Shown: positions 47,309 to 62,294 of the stretch, one piece after another
How positions within the stretch are numbered: position 1 is the stretch's first letter
Layout: the number at the start of each line of letters is the position of its first letter
NCBI GenBank assembly: GCA_031308135.1
Contig: JAHLJT010000631.1
Location: forward strand, 190,606,955-190,670,954
DNA length: 64,000 bases
Direction: 5' to 3'
From: Acheta domesticus
Taxonomy: Eukaryota > Arthropoda > Insecta > Orthoptera > Gryllidae
Notes under the pieces: model-generated
Told to the model about the DNA's origin: nothing
What the model saw: only the letters and a program-made list of their open reading frames with translations
Database searches by the model: none
Program-made: the position numbers and the translations under genes

Positions 47309-49524
47309 TACAACAGATGGTGTGCTCATTGGTTAGAAGCAAGCCCTACCTCAGTGACATTCTCAAGAAATTGTTGTATTACCCAACATTGTTCTCAATC
47401 GGTCGTTTGATGCAGAATAGAAGTTACTGCTGCGTATGCCATTATGATCAAGGGGAGCCAGAATAGGCAAACATTATAAATATATCTTGTTTTGATTTTT
47501 TGAGTCATTAATTAATTTATAGTTTTCTGTGTAAAATAAGCCAAGTTTCGTCTTAATATGTCATCTCTAAATTATTGTTGTTTTTTTTCAAATTTTGAAG
47601 TTCGTGTCGTGGAAATGGACGTGGCCATTGTGACACATTCTGCTTATTATTTGAAGTTTATTTCTACTTTCATTGTCAGAAATTGTTAATATTTTGCATT
47701 CTAGTTTTGGACACACTGTTTCTGGTAACAAGTATGGATTGAATAGCGTCAAAATATTGGCATGTTAATGTTTGTTCGCCCAGCATATGGACCAGGAAAA
47801 ATGCAGGAGCCTTTAGGAAACATTTTTCAAAAAACTATTAATAGAGGGATATTCAAAATTTTGACAGACCATGTAGCACACTAGTTTATATAATTTAACT
47901 GGGTGGATTTATAAAATTTTAAATAACTTAGACAATATTCTTATAAATATTAGCATTTTTAACATCAAAACTTGCAAAATAGACTAAAATTTATATTTTA
48001 AAAAAATGGTAAAATTTTTAAAAAATGGCTTCATTAAAAGACATATAAATAATAAATCTACACTTATATAAATTTCAAGTCTGTAAATTAAATAGTTACT
48101 AAGAAAATGTTCCTTATATTAACATTCGCGAGATAGCCATTCCGGTTCCCCTTAAATTACAATGCGTCCCAAGGGATTAAAGAGGCTCGTAGCTATTCAG
48201 TTTCTATAATTTGGCTGTTCATGGTATCGGAATGTCAGACGCGAAGATAATCGTCGCCGGAGCTGCGTAGTCTCGTTTCGGCTCTTAAAGGGCGGCTCCA
48301 AGGGAGCTTAATGTCTCCTTTGTGAGAATGGGTGGACCCGCAATGGAATATCCCGTTCGATATCGTAACAAATGACCAAGTATTTTATGGCACTCACGAC
48401 CCTCGCACGAAATAACACTACACATGTGACGAATCCGGGGGCCGGGGCGCTGGGTGCGGTGAGGCTGGACACTGGGTGAGGTGAGGGAAATGGTGCCATT
48501 TTACCGCACGCAAAGTCTTTGAGTTTAGCGAAACTAAGTAAACTGACTTCAATACTGCAAAGGTCGTCGTCAATTTCTTCAAATTACCGAATATCGAATC
48601 TGGGTTATCTATTATTTTGTAGGCATTCTACAACTACTTTATGTTACTAAAGATTTGAATTTGTAGATCCCAAAAATTCCCGCAAATGTGAATTTTTGTA
48701 TAATAGTAAGTTTTTAAGACCTTGTATTTTAGCGGCGACAGAATTATTACTTTTTGTCGAGTTAAAAGAATTAAGAAACATTTCAAGGTTCACTAAGTAT
48801 TTGGGACACACTAGTCTGCTCAATAAGTTCCTCAAATTACAAATAGGGGGAATCACAAAGAAGATGAACTATTTAACTCTGGTACTTTGTAATTTGTGAC
48901 CTAAAGGTACAATTTATTACTTAGATTTAACAGCTCGTATAGTGAATGTGAGTGAAGATATCTGTTAATGTAGTAGTGAAGTCGAACTTGCTCACTGCTC
49001 ATCAGTGAGCTCAATTGTCCTAATATTATATTATGATTTCTTTACGGCCGTAAGTTGTCGCTTTGTCACAAACGTGAGTTATATGTGGGCACGTATGTTT
49101 TATTTACTATTTTTAGATGAAAAGTGTGAAAATAAACATTTTGGGACTGTCAACATGTGGTGCAAAGTGAATTATTTTCTGATAGGACATTTTTCTGTTT
49201 TTACTGCATTTTCTTAGGTGGGAAAGAATTATGAACAAAACAAGAAATGAATTATCTTCAACTTTTTAGGCACGCTAAAATACATATGGAGAACACATTT
49301 AGCTAAGTTATGTTTAAATCATTAAAGTATATCATCACAGGGACTGGAACTTTAGAAGAGAGATGGGGATATGCAACCAAACGCTTGCCCCGAAAGTGTA
49401 CGTTTTAGTACATTATTTGTAATATACGTTTGACAGTAATTGCTTTACATTTTTTGGAGAATAGGTGTGTACACTGTCCTTGATTTGTAATTTTTTGTAA
49501 TGAAAACGAACGTTGTTGGAATGG

Positions 49525-49700
49525 CGAAGGCGTATTTACCGTATGGCAGACATGGCACATGCCATGGGCGCCACTCACAAGGGGCGCTATTTACAATATA
49601 CCCGTTAAAACAAATAACAAGAATCTTAATTTCAAGCATCCCCACAGGAGCGCAAATTTTACGCTTGCCATGGGCGCCTGAATACCTAGATACGCCTCTG
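49525..49700. mobile_element. Short hAT-like MITE, tentative
   Basis: The right end read on the minus strand is CAGAGGCGTATCTAGG, typical of hAT ends. The left end is CGAAGGCGTATTTACC here and CGGAGGCGTATTTACC in the duplicate. CCATGGGCGCC occurs near each end. No target duplication was found. Confidence 0.42.
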
Positions 49701-50035
49701 ACCGTACATTTCCAAATTGTATAATTTGATTGTATGTCAATTTGGGCACCATAAAACGTACGTATAGCTCGATTTTACGATTGTACGTATAGCTCGCTTC
49801 TTTTACTGACGGATCACCGGTTTTTGCCGTCGGATCACCGGTTTTTGTTTGAAATAAGACTGTAGCGGTTTAACATGGTACCGCAGAGACTTAGAAGTTC
49901 AGATGAGTCTAGTATGGTCTTTCAGAACAATGAAATCTCAAGAGAACATTCCGAACAATGTTATCTGCAATGTGTATTACTACTACTTGTAATAATACTC
50001 CCGCATTTTATGAAAGTTCTTTAATGTAATAATTA

Positions 50036-50074
50036 TTGTTTGGTATTGTGTGCTGTATGTCATATACCAAACAA
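50036..50074. repeat. Hairpin with 11-bp perfect arms
   Basis: TTGTTTGGTAT and ATACCAAACAA are separated by 17 bases. It lies about 400 bases beyond the stop of gene 3. It is shorter than a typical microRNA precursor, and its function is unknown. Confidence 0.55.
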
Positions 50075-50339
50075 TACATACCAAAGAAGAATATATTTAC
50101 ACCACAATGCATTTAGCTTACAAATCTAAAACAAAATTTTAAAGTGAATACGTTCAAATAAATTGACGAATCACCGCATAATTGTGTCTACTGCGAGTAT
50201 ATATCTTCCCTAAACCAATATTCAAATCATATTTTATCACAGTTTTTTAATTATATAGTAACAAAATTAATGACAATTAGTAATTTGTAATGGTAAGATT
50301 TAGGAAATACATTATAAAAGTCATGTTTATGTAAAAACA

Positions 50340-50345
50340 TTTATT
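50340..50345 (-). terminator. Candidate polyadenylation signal of beta-tubulin gene 3
   Basis: AATAAA on the minus strand 128 bases after the TAG stop, with a second AATAAA-like word just before. The duplicate has it at 59,202-59,207. Confidence 0.5.
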
Positions 50346-50472
50346 GCAAATAAATAATACAAAGTAAAATGAACATAAAAAAGTAAAAATAAATTAGTTT
50401 CCCCAATAGGTCATGCTTGCATCTATAATACTTCTTGTAACTCCTGCAAAAATATTCTTTACTTTTCTTAGA

Positions 50473-51956
<1,484 letters not shown>

Positions 51957-52956
51957 NNNNNNNNNNNNNNNNNNNNNNNNNNNNNNNNNNNNNNNNNNNN
52001 NNNNNNNNNNNNNNNNNNNNNNNNNNNNNNNNNNNNNNNNNNNNNNNNNNNNNNNNNNNNNNNNNNNNNNNNNNNNNNNNNNNNNNNNNNNNNNNNNNNN
52101 NNNNNNNNNNNNNNNNNNNNNNNNNNNNNNNNNNNNNNNNNNNNNNNNNNNNNNNNNNNNNNNNNNNNNNNNNNNNNNNNNNNNNNNNNNNNNNNNNNNN
52201 NNNNNNNNNNNNNNNNNNNNNNNNNNNNNNNNNNNNNNNNNNNNNNNNNNNNNNNNNNNNNNNNNNNNNNNNNNNNNNNNNNNNNNNNNNNNNNNNNNNN
52301 NNNNNNNNNNNNNNNNNNNNNNNNNNNNNNNNNNNNNNNNNNNNNNNNNNNNNNNNNNNNNNNNNNNNNNNNNNNNNNNNNNNNNNNNNNNNNNNNNNNN
52401 NNNNNNNNNNNNNNNNNNNNNNNNNNNNNNNNNNNNNNNNNNNNNNNNNNNNNNNNNNNNNNNNNNNNNNNNNNNNNNNNNNNNNNNNNNNNNNNNNNNN
52501 NNNNNNNNNNNNNNNNNNNNNNNNNNNNNNNNNNNNNNNNNNNNNNNNNNNNNNNNNNNNNNNNNNNNNNNNNNNNNNNNNNNNNNNNNNNNNNNNNNNN
52601 NNNNNNNNNNNNNNNNNNNNNNNNNNNNNNNNNNNNNNNNNNNNNNNNNNNNNNNNNNNNNNNNNNNNNNNNNNNNNNNNNNNNNNNNNNNNNNNNNNNN
52701 NNNNNNNNNNNNNNNNNNNNNNNNNNNNNNNNNNNNNNNNNNNNNNNNNNNNNNNNNNNNNNNNNNNNNNNNNNNNNNNNNNNNNNNNNNNNNNNNNNNN
52801 NNNNNNNNNNNNNNNNNNNNNNNNNNNNNNNNNNNNNNNNNNNNNNNNNNNNNNNNNNNNNNNNNNNNNNNNNNNNNNNNNNNNNNNNNNNNNNNNNNNN
52901 NNNNNNNNNNNNNNNNNNNNNNNNNNNNNNNNNNNNNNNNNNNNNNNNNNNNNNNN
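51957..52956. other. Assembly gap of exactly 1,000 N
   Basis: A round 1,000-base N run, so a scaffolding gap rather than a measured length. It separates two near-identical segments. Confidence 0.99.
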
Positions 52957-53216
52957 TCACAAACACACATCCCCTGCAATCGAGGGATCAGAGAGTGACA
53001 CCCTGACAAAAACATACACAAGTCGTAAAGAATGTCCTTGACATCATTCGAACCGGCTCTTTTTTTGCCAGATGTCTTATCTCAAAGAAAGTCCGTCATT
53101 TGTCAAAGTTTATTTGATATTCACTGTCAAAAATTGGCAATTGACTATTGAAAAAACATTATGATAAGTGACTATTGATAAACATATATTGTTATTAATA
53201 TAATAATTTTAGTTAC

Positions 53217-53325
53217 ATGTAGCTTCCACGTAGTACACATTTATTCTTTCAGCTGCAGATCGCGAGTCCCCGTGGTAGCATCCGTTGGATCAATGCCATG
53301 TTCGTCGGATACTGACTTCCCAAAA
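53217..53325 (-). pseudogene. Beta-tubulin gene 2 exon 2, second copy, with compensating indels
   Basis: 109 bases matching 41,541-41,649 but with four single-base indels that cancel in length and scramble the frame (near 53,250, 53,263, 53,283 and 53,312). Keeps the unusual T at the last exon base. Exons 3 and 4 of this copy are absent, presumably lost at the gap. Confidence 0.8.
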
Positions 53326-53449
53326 CTGCAAATTGTAGATTTTTCACGGTAGTGAACGTGGTAGTAACAATTGTCTAATACTGAACAATATTTGTTTAGA
53401 ATATTTGAAGGTTATACATTTGTTTTACTCTACAATATTCAAGAGTTAC

Positions 53450-53506
53450 CTTTGCTCCCACTTGGTTGCCGCACTGGCCAGCTTGGAGATGGACGATCTC
53501 ACGCAT
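53450..53506 (-). CDS. Beta-tubulin gene 2 exon 1, second copy
   Basis: Identical in translation to 41,775-41,831 ([19 protein letters not shown]) with the same donor. Confidence 0.85.
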
Positions 53507-56500
53507 ACTGGAAGTATTATGTCTATATCAAGATTAAAAGGAGTCGAGTAATCGCGTAGATGCGTAGATTTTCGTCCGATGTTTTCTTTGTCCGTTGATG
53601 AGCTTCAATCAAAATATATCTTGTGATGATATATTTTTATTAAATTCCACAGTATTAATTTTCTGTAAACGGCACCGCTCCAACTATATAAAATATAAAA
53701 AATATCCCAAGCTTCGCGCCGAATAATATACATCACCCACCCGATATAAATATGAAACTACGAAGTTAATTAAACAAACCCATGGAAACGAAATGAATTG
53801 TTTCAATTACGACTGTCCCTGTTCTGTAGGTGTTCGTTGCATTGTTATGCTTTGAAGGGCAGTGTGAACTGTATTCTTGACAAATCTGTCATCCTGATGC
53901 TATAAACGTGAAATGACAAAATAACATTTTTACTATGTCGGAAGAACAATTTAAATGGATTATAAATATTTGATTTTTCTAAATAGACCATTATTGCTAC
54001 ATTCACGCAGAATCCATAATTTCATAAACACTGGATTTTTAATTTCCTCTAAATTAAAAAAAATCTACTCTAATGTCGTCTCCTGTATTATTTCAGTAGT
54101 ATACCTTGGGGTTCCAGCTCTCACACGCGACCGAGTCTTTATAAATGAGGGCTCTAAGAAAGATAATTTCGTGGAGACTGACGAATTCCACTTTGACTTT
54201 AAAAATGTGGATGATTTCTTTAAAAAACGCATCGGAAATATTCATGTAAATGCAACCCGCATTACATGTCAACCAATATCGGCAATAACTAGTAAACAAA
54301 GCGCTTTAGAGCCTTAAAAAGTAAAAATTTTGAGGCCAAAGGCTCAAAGAAACGTTTTTCACATTATAATCTACAAGATGAGTTTCTTCTCCGATCCATT
54401 CAATTACCTTTTCGGTTCCACGCTTCAATACTACCAAGGCCACCTCAATATTTCAGCCCTTCCTGCTGATAGCAATTTTGTGGCGACACGCGTAGAAGAC
54501 TTAGGATTCGACAATCTTTATTTACGCTTTCTGTTAACACCGTAGTTTGTGCAGTCTGACGAGGTTTATTTGCATAATTATTAATTCAAGATTTAACATG
54601 CGAGAGTTCTCGCATGGGTACGCTAGTGTTTCCTTTATAAACAATTCGATCGTGGAATTTTGTGGTTGTAATTTTCTTCTTTTGATTCTCGAAGAAAATA
54701 TTATGTAATAATGTAAAAAGTTAAATTATTGTAATAATATGTTTTAAGTTCCTGAAAATAAATTCATATTAATAATAACCCTTTTTTGAGAATATGGATA
54801 GTGCAATATTAAATAGGAATTCATTAATACAAAAAGTAGTGTATCTTTTTCTCAGTGATATTTTAAAAGTCTGTTTCATTACAAAATTAAATATAATTAA
54901 CTCTTGATCATAAATAAGTTTACAGTATTGAACATATTGAAAATGCAAACATCCGGTAAAGTTGTGTCGAAACACACGGCGTTGTGCGCCAAATAAAAGT
55001 AATGAACCACACACATGGGAGCCAAAGGTGTTCTTAATCACACGTGGTCCGGAGAGGTAGATAGAACTGTGCGCTGAACTTTCTATGAGGGCGCCAAGCG
55101 CATTGCTGACCTACTCTCCTGGTGGCGGCTGATGCGAACCTCGTGGGTGGGCAGTTTCTGGGTAGGGGAGATACTGTGTTTGCTATTTCTACGAATAATG
55201 ATACAGTTGAAAGTCTATTTTAATGCAATCTGTCAAAGTGGCGGATACACATTTATCTCTGAAATTTATTTATTTATTTATTTATTTGTCAAAAACAGTA
55301 AAACTGTATATGACGTGTGGGGAAAGAGATTTATCTGCGCACATTTTCTTGAGGGCCAGAATAAAAAAAATAAAAAAATTAAAAAAACGAAAAATGAATT
55401 TAGAAAATAATTAAATTGAATAAAAAATATGGGTTATATTTACTTGCCGTTATTGCAATGAAAATCGCTGGAAATATTCCGCTGTCCGTTGAATTTACAA
55501 TCTTTACACGAGCAGGGCCTACATTGATTAGTACGGTGAGCTACCTTGATCGGGATTACTTCGCGTTGACAATTTGCACGTACGCTCGACCGTGTAAGAT
55601 GTTGCCAGGTGGGCGCCTTGTTGGCGATGAAGGCACGCTCCCGTCAGGAATTAAAACGGTCTCACGCTTCCAAGGTGCGGAAGTCGGTCGGCAGCGCACG
55701 GCTGGTCTCGCGATGAATCCCTCGTTATAGTGGTGGTGGTGATGCAGATTAGACACTCTAAAGAAGGCCGTTTCGCGTTAGGCTGGCTTCAGAATTACGC
55801 AGCGCTTTTCTGAAGGTGCCCGTTGGACGGCAATACTTCACATCCATAATACACGCAATTGATTTCGAATGTGAATATCTTTGCACTTGACTGAGTGACT
55901 CTGCAAAACAAGTATAATTTTGTCCGCACTATGAAAAATAATGATTGAAAAGCTAGAAAGAACTTCGTTCTCGCGGAATAAAGTTCGAAAGAGTCAAAAG
56001 AATTTCGTCCGCGCAATGAAGATCAAAGTGTCCAGTTTTCTGACACAGCTTCCTCGCCAAGTATTCCTTCTCCTTTCTGACGTGTAGTTGACAGAATATG
56101 TGTGTGCAAAATATAATACTATTGCCTACGTTGGGATGTTCTAGAAGGTTCTACAACAGATGGTGTGCTCATTGGTTAGAAGCAAGCCCTTCCTCAGTGA
56201 CATTCTCAAGAAATTGTTGTATTACCCAACATTGTTCTCAATCGGTCGTTTGATGCAGAATAGAAGTTACTGCTGCGTATGCCACTATGATCAAGGGAGC
56301 CAGAATAGGCAAACATTATAAATATATCTTGTTTTGATTTTTTGAGTCATTAATTAATTTATAGTTTTCTGTGTAAAATAAGGCAAGTTTCGTCTTAATA
56401 TGTCATCTCTAAATTATTTTTGTTTTTTTTTCAAATTTTGAAGTTCGTGTCGTGGAAATGGACGTGGCCATTGTGACACATTCTGCTTATTATTTGAAGT

Positions 56501-59201
56501 TTATTTCTACTTTCATTGTCAGAAATTGTTAATATTTTGCATTCTAGTTTTGGACACACTGTTTTCTGGTAACAAGTATGGATTGAATAGCGTCAAAATA
56601 TTGGCATGTTAATGTTGTTCGCCCAGCATATGGACCAGGAAAAATGCAGGAGTCTTTAGGAAACATTTTTCAAAAACTATTAATAGAGGGATATTCAAAT
56701 TTTGACAGACCATAGTAGCACACTAGTTTATATAATTTAACTGGGTGGATTATAAAATTTTAAATAACTTAGACAATATTCTTATAAATATTAGCATTTT
56801 TAACATCAAAACTTGCAAATAGACTAAAATTTATATTTTAAAAAAATGGTATAAATTTTTAAAAAATGGCTTCATTAAAAGACATATAAATAATAAATTT
56901 ACACTTATATAAAATTTCAAGTCTGTAAATTAAATAGTTACTAAGAAAATGTTCCTTATATTAACATTCGCGAGATAGCCATTCCGGTGTCCCCTTAAAT
57001 TACAATGCGTCCCAAGGGGATTAAAGAGGCTCGTAGCTATTCATTTCTTATAATTTGGCTGTTCATGGTATCGGATGTCAGACGCGAAGATAATCGTCGC
57101 CGGATGCTGCGTAGTCTCGTTTCGGCTCTTAAAGTGACCGGCTCCAAGGGAGCTTAATGTCTCCTTTGTGAGAATGGGGTGGACCCAGCAATGGAATATC
57201 CCGTTCGATGATCGTAACAAAATGTACCAAGTATTTTATGGCACTCACGACCCTCGCACGAAATAACACTACACATGTGAACGAATCCGGAGGCCGGGGC
57301 GCTGGGTGCGGTGAGGCTGGACCACTGGGTGAGGTGAGGGAAATGGTGCCCATTTTACCGCACGCAAAGTCTTTGAGTTTAGCGAAACTAAGTAAACTGA
57401 CTTCAAATACTGCAAAGGTCGTCGTCAATTTCTTCAAATTACCGAAAATCGAATCTGGGTGTTATCGATTATTTTGTAGCATTCTACAACGACTTTATGT
57501 TACATAAAGATTTGAAAATTTGTAGATCCCAAAAATTCCGCAAATGTGAATTTTTGTATAATAGTAAGGTGTTTTAAGACTTGTGATGGTTTAGCGGCGA
57601 CAGAAATTATTACTTTTTTCGAGTTAAAAGAATTAAGAAACATTTCAAGGTTCACTAAGTATTTGGGACACACTAGTCTGCTCAATAAGTTCCTCAAATT
57701 ACAAATAGGGGGAATCACAAAGAAGATGACTATTTAACTCTGGTACTTTGTAATTTGTGACCTAAAGGTACAATTTATTACTATAGATTTAACAGCTCGT
57801 ATAGTGAATGTGAGTGAAGATATCTGTTAATGTGTAGTGAAGTCGAACTTGCTCACTGCTCATCAGTGAGCTCAATTGTCCTAATATTTATATAATGATT
57901 TCTTTACGGCCGTAAGTTGTCGCTTTGTCACAAACGTGAGTTATATGTGGGCACGTATGTTTTATTTACTATTTTTAGATGAAAGTGTGAAAATAAACAT
58001 TTTGGGACTGTCAACATGTGGATAGCAAAGTGAATTATTTTCTGATAGAGACATTTTTCTGTTTTTACTGCATTTTCTTAGGTGGGAAAGAATTATGAAC
58101 AAAACAAGAAATGAATTATCTTCAACTTTTTAGGCACGCTAAAATACATATGGAGAACACATTTAGCTAAGTTATGCTTTAAATCATTAAAGTATATCAT
58201 CACAGGAGACTGGAACTTTAGAAGAGCGATGGGGATATGCCAACCAAACGCTTGCCCCGAAAGTGTACGTTTTAGTACATTGTTTGTAATATACGTTTTG
58301 ACAGTAATTGCTTACATTTTTTGGAAATAGGTGTGTACACTGTCCTTGATTTGTAATTTTTTGTAATTGAAACGAACGTTGTTGGAATGGCGGAGGCGTA
58401 TTTACCGTATGGCATGACACGGCACATGCCATGGGCGCCACTCACAAGGGGCGCTATTTACAATATACCCGTTAAAACAAATAACAAGAATCTTAATTTC
58501 AAGCATCCCCAACAGGAGCGCAAATTTTACGCTTGCCATGGGCGCCTGAATACCTAGATACGCCTCTGACCGTACATTTCCAAATTGTATAATTTGATTG
58601 TATGTCAATTTGGGCACCATAAAACGTACGTATAGCTCGATTTTACGATTGTACGTATAGCTCGCTTCTTTTACTGACGGGTTGATTGCCGTCGGATCAC
58701 CAGTTTTTGTTTGAAATAAGACTGTAGCGGTTTAACATGGTACCGCAGAGACTTAGAAGTTCAGATGAGTCTAGTATGGTCTTTCAGAACAATGAAATCT
58801 CAAGAGAACATTCCGAATAATGTTATCTGCAATGTGTATTACTACTACTTGTAATAATACTCCCGCATTTTATGAAAGTTCTTTAATGTAATAATTATTG
58901 TTTGGTATTGTGTGCTGTATGTCATATACCAAACAATACATACCAAAGAAGAATATATTTACACCACAATGCATTTAGCTTTACAAATCTAAAACAAAAT
59001 TTAAAGTGAATACGTTCAAATAAATTGACGAATCACCGCATAATTGTGTCTACTGCGAGTATATATCTTCCCTAAACCAATATTCAAATCATATTTTATC
59101 ACAGTTTTTTAAATTATATAGTAACAAAATTAATGACAATTAGTAATTTGTAATGGTAAGATTTAGGAAATACATTATAAAGTCATGTTTATGTAAAAAC
59201 A
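53507..59201. other. Second copy of the gene 2 - gene 3 intergenic DNA
   Basis: Collinear with 41,832-50,339, with an empty ACT target at 55,173-55,175. It repeats the dispersed repeat (54,280-54,450), the MITE-like piece (about 58,385-58,570) and the hairpin. No gene is supported. Confidence 0.7.
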
Positions 59202-59336
59202 TTTATTGCAAATAAATAATACAAAGTAAAATGAACATAAAAAAGTAAAAAATAAATTAGTTTCCCCAATAGGTCATGCTTGCATCTATAATACTTCTTG
59301 TAACTCCTGCAAAAATTATTCTTTACTTTTCTTAGA

Positions 59337-60157
59337 CTACTCTCCGCCTTCTTCCCCGAATTCTCCCTCTTCTTCTCCACCCGCTTCTTGGTATTGCTGA
59401 TACTCCGAAATCAAGTCGTTCAAATTCGACTCAGCCTCCGTGAACTCCATCTCGTCCATGCCCTCACCCAAGTACAATGCAGAGAAAGCCTTGCGACGGA
59501 ACATAGCGGTGAACTGTTCCGCATTCGTTTGAACACCTCAACGACTGCGGTCGTATTTCCCAGAAATGTAACTGACACTTCAGACCTCGAGGCGGGATGT
59601 CGCAGAACGGCCGTCTTGAGTGGTCCGGAATCCACTCCACGAAGTAGCTGCAAATTCTTGTTTTGCACGTTGAGCATCTGCTCGTCCACCTCCTTGACCG
59701 ACATGCGGCCTCGGAACATGGCGCGCCCCCGCCCGTGAGGTAGCTGGCCGTGGCGCGGATCGCACGCCGCCATCCATGTTCTTTGGCGTCGAACATCTGC
59801 TGGGTGAGTTCTGGCACGGTGAGGCAGCGGGTACTCGCTGGCTGCCTCGAGATGTGAGCGGCGCGAAGCCGGGAACGAAGAAGTGGAGGCGAGGGAAGGG
59901 CACCATGTTGACTCCCAATTTGCGCAGATCGGCGTTAGGCTGGCCGGGGAAGCCGCGAAGGCAAGTAGTCACACCCGACTGGTGACGATACCGATGGTTG
60001 AGGTCACCAAATGGCGGGCACGTGAGCTTTAATGTACGAAGGCAGATATCGTAGGGCAAAGCTTCGTTGTCAATGCAGAACGTCAAGTCTGTGTTCTCAA
60101 TGAGGATATGCACCGAGTAGCACGGAATTGTATAGGCTCCACCAAGGTGTCCGAAAC
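59337..60157 (-). pseudogene. Beta-tubulin gene 3 last exon, second copy, many indels
   Basis: Counterpart of 50,473-51,280, 821 bases against the expected 807, with indels throughout (for example near 59,475, 59,520, 59,606, 59,725, 59,830 and 59,955). It starts VSDT correctly, where copy 1 lost a base, and is correct at FRGR, where copy 1 is broken. The two copies together imply an intact exon in the real genome. Annotated as broken because the given sequence cannot encode the protein. Confidence 0.8.
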
Positions 60158-62294
60158 CTGCACAATGTAAGTTATTTCAATGCTTCTGACAGTTTGCAAC
60201 ATAAATATTTTGGACGTGGAAATTATCACATTTTAGTGTAGACTTAAAAGGAAATGTTTCAAATCATATTTTGTAGAAGTTTGCAAGTTTGTTAAAATAT
60301 TTTTATTTACTGTCGTAATTTAGTGCCGTATTCATAACTAACATTATTTTTGAGAATACCTAAGCGTTTACATATTCGTATTTTTAATTCATAATCGTCA
60401 TTTAAGAGTTTGCTTAAGCAAAAGTGAGCTTATCTGTTCCCTTAAGTAGACCCTTATTTTTGAACGTGGAGAAGATCATTGATTTTGATGGGTTTTTGAA
60501 TATATTTAAATCATTTGGAATATCGTATGCTCAGAGTATATGTGAGAGTCATAGGAAATCCTAAGAAAAAAGCGTAGTGTACAAGAAGAGTTATCTTTCT
60601 GAATATTGATCTGGTGGTTAGCATATTAGAAGTTGTTGTTGAACCGCTCATTACGTAGCGCATAGTACTAGAGATGTTTACCATTACTACAGTTATTAAG
60701 AATGCTACTAGCACTCAGAATTTGTGCTACATCATAATTTCAGGTATGAATGTAATTCTACATCGATGATCACAATGTAGTGTACGAAAATGTGTATTGC
60801 TTTTTGGCAGTTGGTGCGTGCAGTTCTCTATTAAGTAAGTTAGCCTTCAGTAAGAAGAATCACTGCAGAAATATCTGAAAAGGCATTAAGAAATATTAAA
60901 AACTTCATAAAATTCCCTTCATCTGTGGAAACATTTAAGCAACCTAAAATATATACTTTTTTAAATAAAGCAAGTTCTCTCGATTTAATGGAAAACATTT
61001 TTATTGCAAGTCTTGGAGGGAATAATGGTGCCACATTTAAGAACAAAAACCGACTTCTCCGTAATGTGCAAAATGTCAGTAGTCCCAAAGAAGAACTTTT
61101 GGTCATTGTTGTGAACTGCCCTCTTGAGCTCATCACATCAGAATTTTTTAAATAATGCTACTCGTGCGAATTTAGGTGGAGGGCAATTACCTGAAAATTC
61201 ATTAGAGAGTATGAGATTTCCAGAAAGAAATTGTATTTCTACCCGAGATCCATACATCACACAACCAGAACCAAATTACAATAATTCTAATAAAATAATA
61301 ATAATAAATGTGGTTGAAAACGCAAAATATATTGAATAATATTACAAAAGTAACAACGGATTGTGCAATTTTATATAATATAGGTTTAAGTAGAAGATGT
61401 TTTGGATACTTAGGAACTAGAGAGAAGATAAGATCTTACTGATATTCCTGTGCTACATACTGCAGAAAATATTAGTGGAAATGCACTTAGACCAACTTTT
61501 ATTGAAAAATATTTTAAGTAAAACCATAATTGTTTGCCAACCGAATTACATTCCCAAAATTGGAGAAAAATGCATTAAAAGAAAATTCTTTGAATGTAAA
61601 CTTTTACATTTGATTACTGTAATTTTATTTGTAGATTATCAATTTCCAATTGCCTTTTTTAGTTTGAAACTCAAATATTCTTGTGTTTTCCAATTGTTTG
61701 AGATTGAGATTTTTTCTCCCCTTTTGCGCTGTACTTTTTTATTTCCTGTGTTCCCATTAGTTGAAGTAGGTGCCTCCTCAGACAAACTGTTGTCTGGTTT
61801 CGCACGGGAATGAGTGTGTCGTCAATAACACTGTTCTACAAGGATTCTGTTTCTGAGATAAAAGTGTGTGATTATTATGAATTTGCAATGGTAAGTTCAT
61901 ATCTGAAATCAAAATGTCGCGTTCAGGGATAGTTTTTCAGTAATTTTTAACTTTTATCATGAAAACGGCATTATTTTCCGTAAATTGAAGGAACGTTTGC
62001 AAATAGCACTGGGCAACATGGACTCCTGTATTTATGTCAAATGTTTTAGTATTCAGATGTTGATACGCCTCTCTCGATTGTATACTGTCATAAACACTGC
62101 TTACCTCAAACCTAGCCTCACTGTCATTGTCTGGAAGCCTCAAGTGTGGGATCGTTTAAAGTGATTTTTTTTTTGTTTTTCGTGGTGGTACAGACAGTGA
62201 CAAGTAAGGTGATAAGAAGGAAAAGAGTAAATAATAAATCTTTGTGCAGCATGAATTAAAGATTATTATGATATAATTTGGATTTTTCTAGAAA
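60158..62294. other. Intron 3 of gene 3 (left part) and unique AT-rich DNA
   Basis: To 60,838 it repeats the sequence left of the gap; beyond that it is unique. A plus-strand frame of about 100 residues (60,844-61,155) and a following one to 61,339 are open but low in complexity (Asn, Lys and Ser rich) and match nothing I recognise. No tubulin exon 3 is found up to the window end. Confidence 0.5.

Larger units (their letters stand above)
46331..50339. other. Intergenic DNA between beta-tubulin genes 2 and 3, no gene supported
   Basis: Mostly AT-rich, with more balanced patches at about 46,610-46,990 and 48,170-48,500. A frame near 46,600-46,860 is partly preserved in the duplicate (55,416-55,730) but both lack an ATG at the start, differ by a frameshift and resemble nothing known. 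A small transposon-like piece (49,525-49,700) and a hairpin (50,036-50,074) lie near the right end. Confidence 0.5.
52957..60838. repeat. Duplicated segment, copy 2, low consensus quality
   Basis: Starts with the sequence found at 41,284 and ends with that found at 51,956, without the transposon at 43,498-46,327. It has a high density of one- and two-base indels even inside tubulin exons. Likely the second haplotype or an unpolished contig left beside the first. Confidence 0.9.

Noticed and set aside
60844..61339. Possible exons of an unknown gene on the plus strand
   Set aside because: Open but compositionally simple frames with no ATG-to-splice structure or family match; mentioned in the region entry only.
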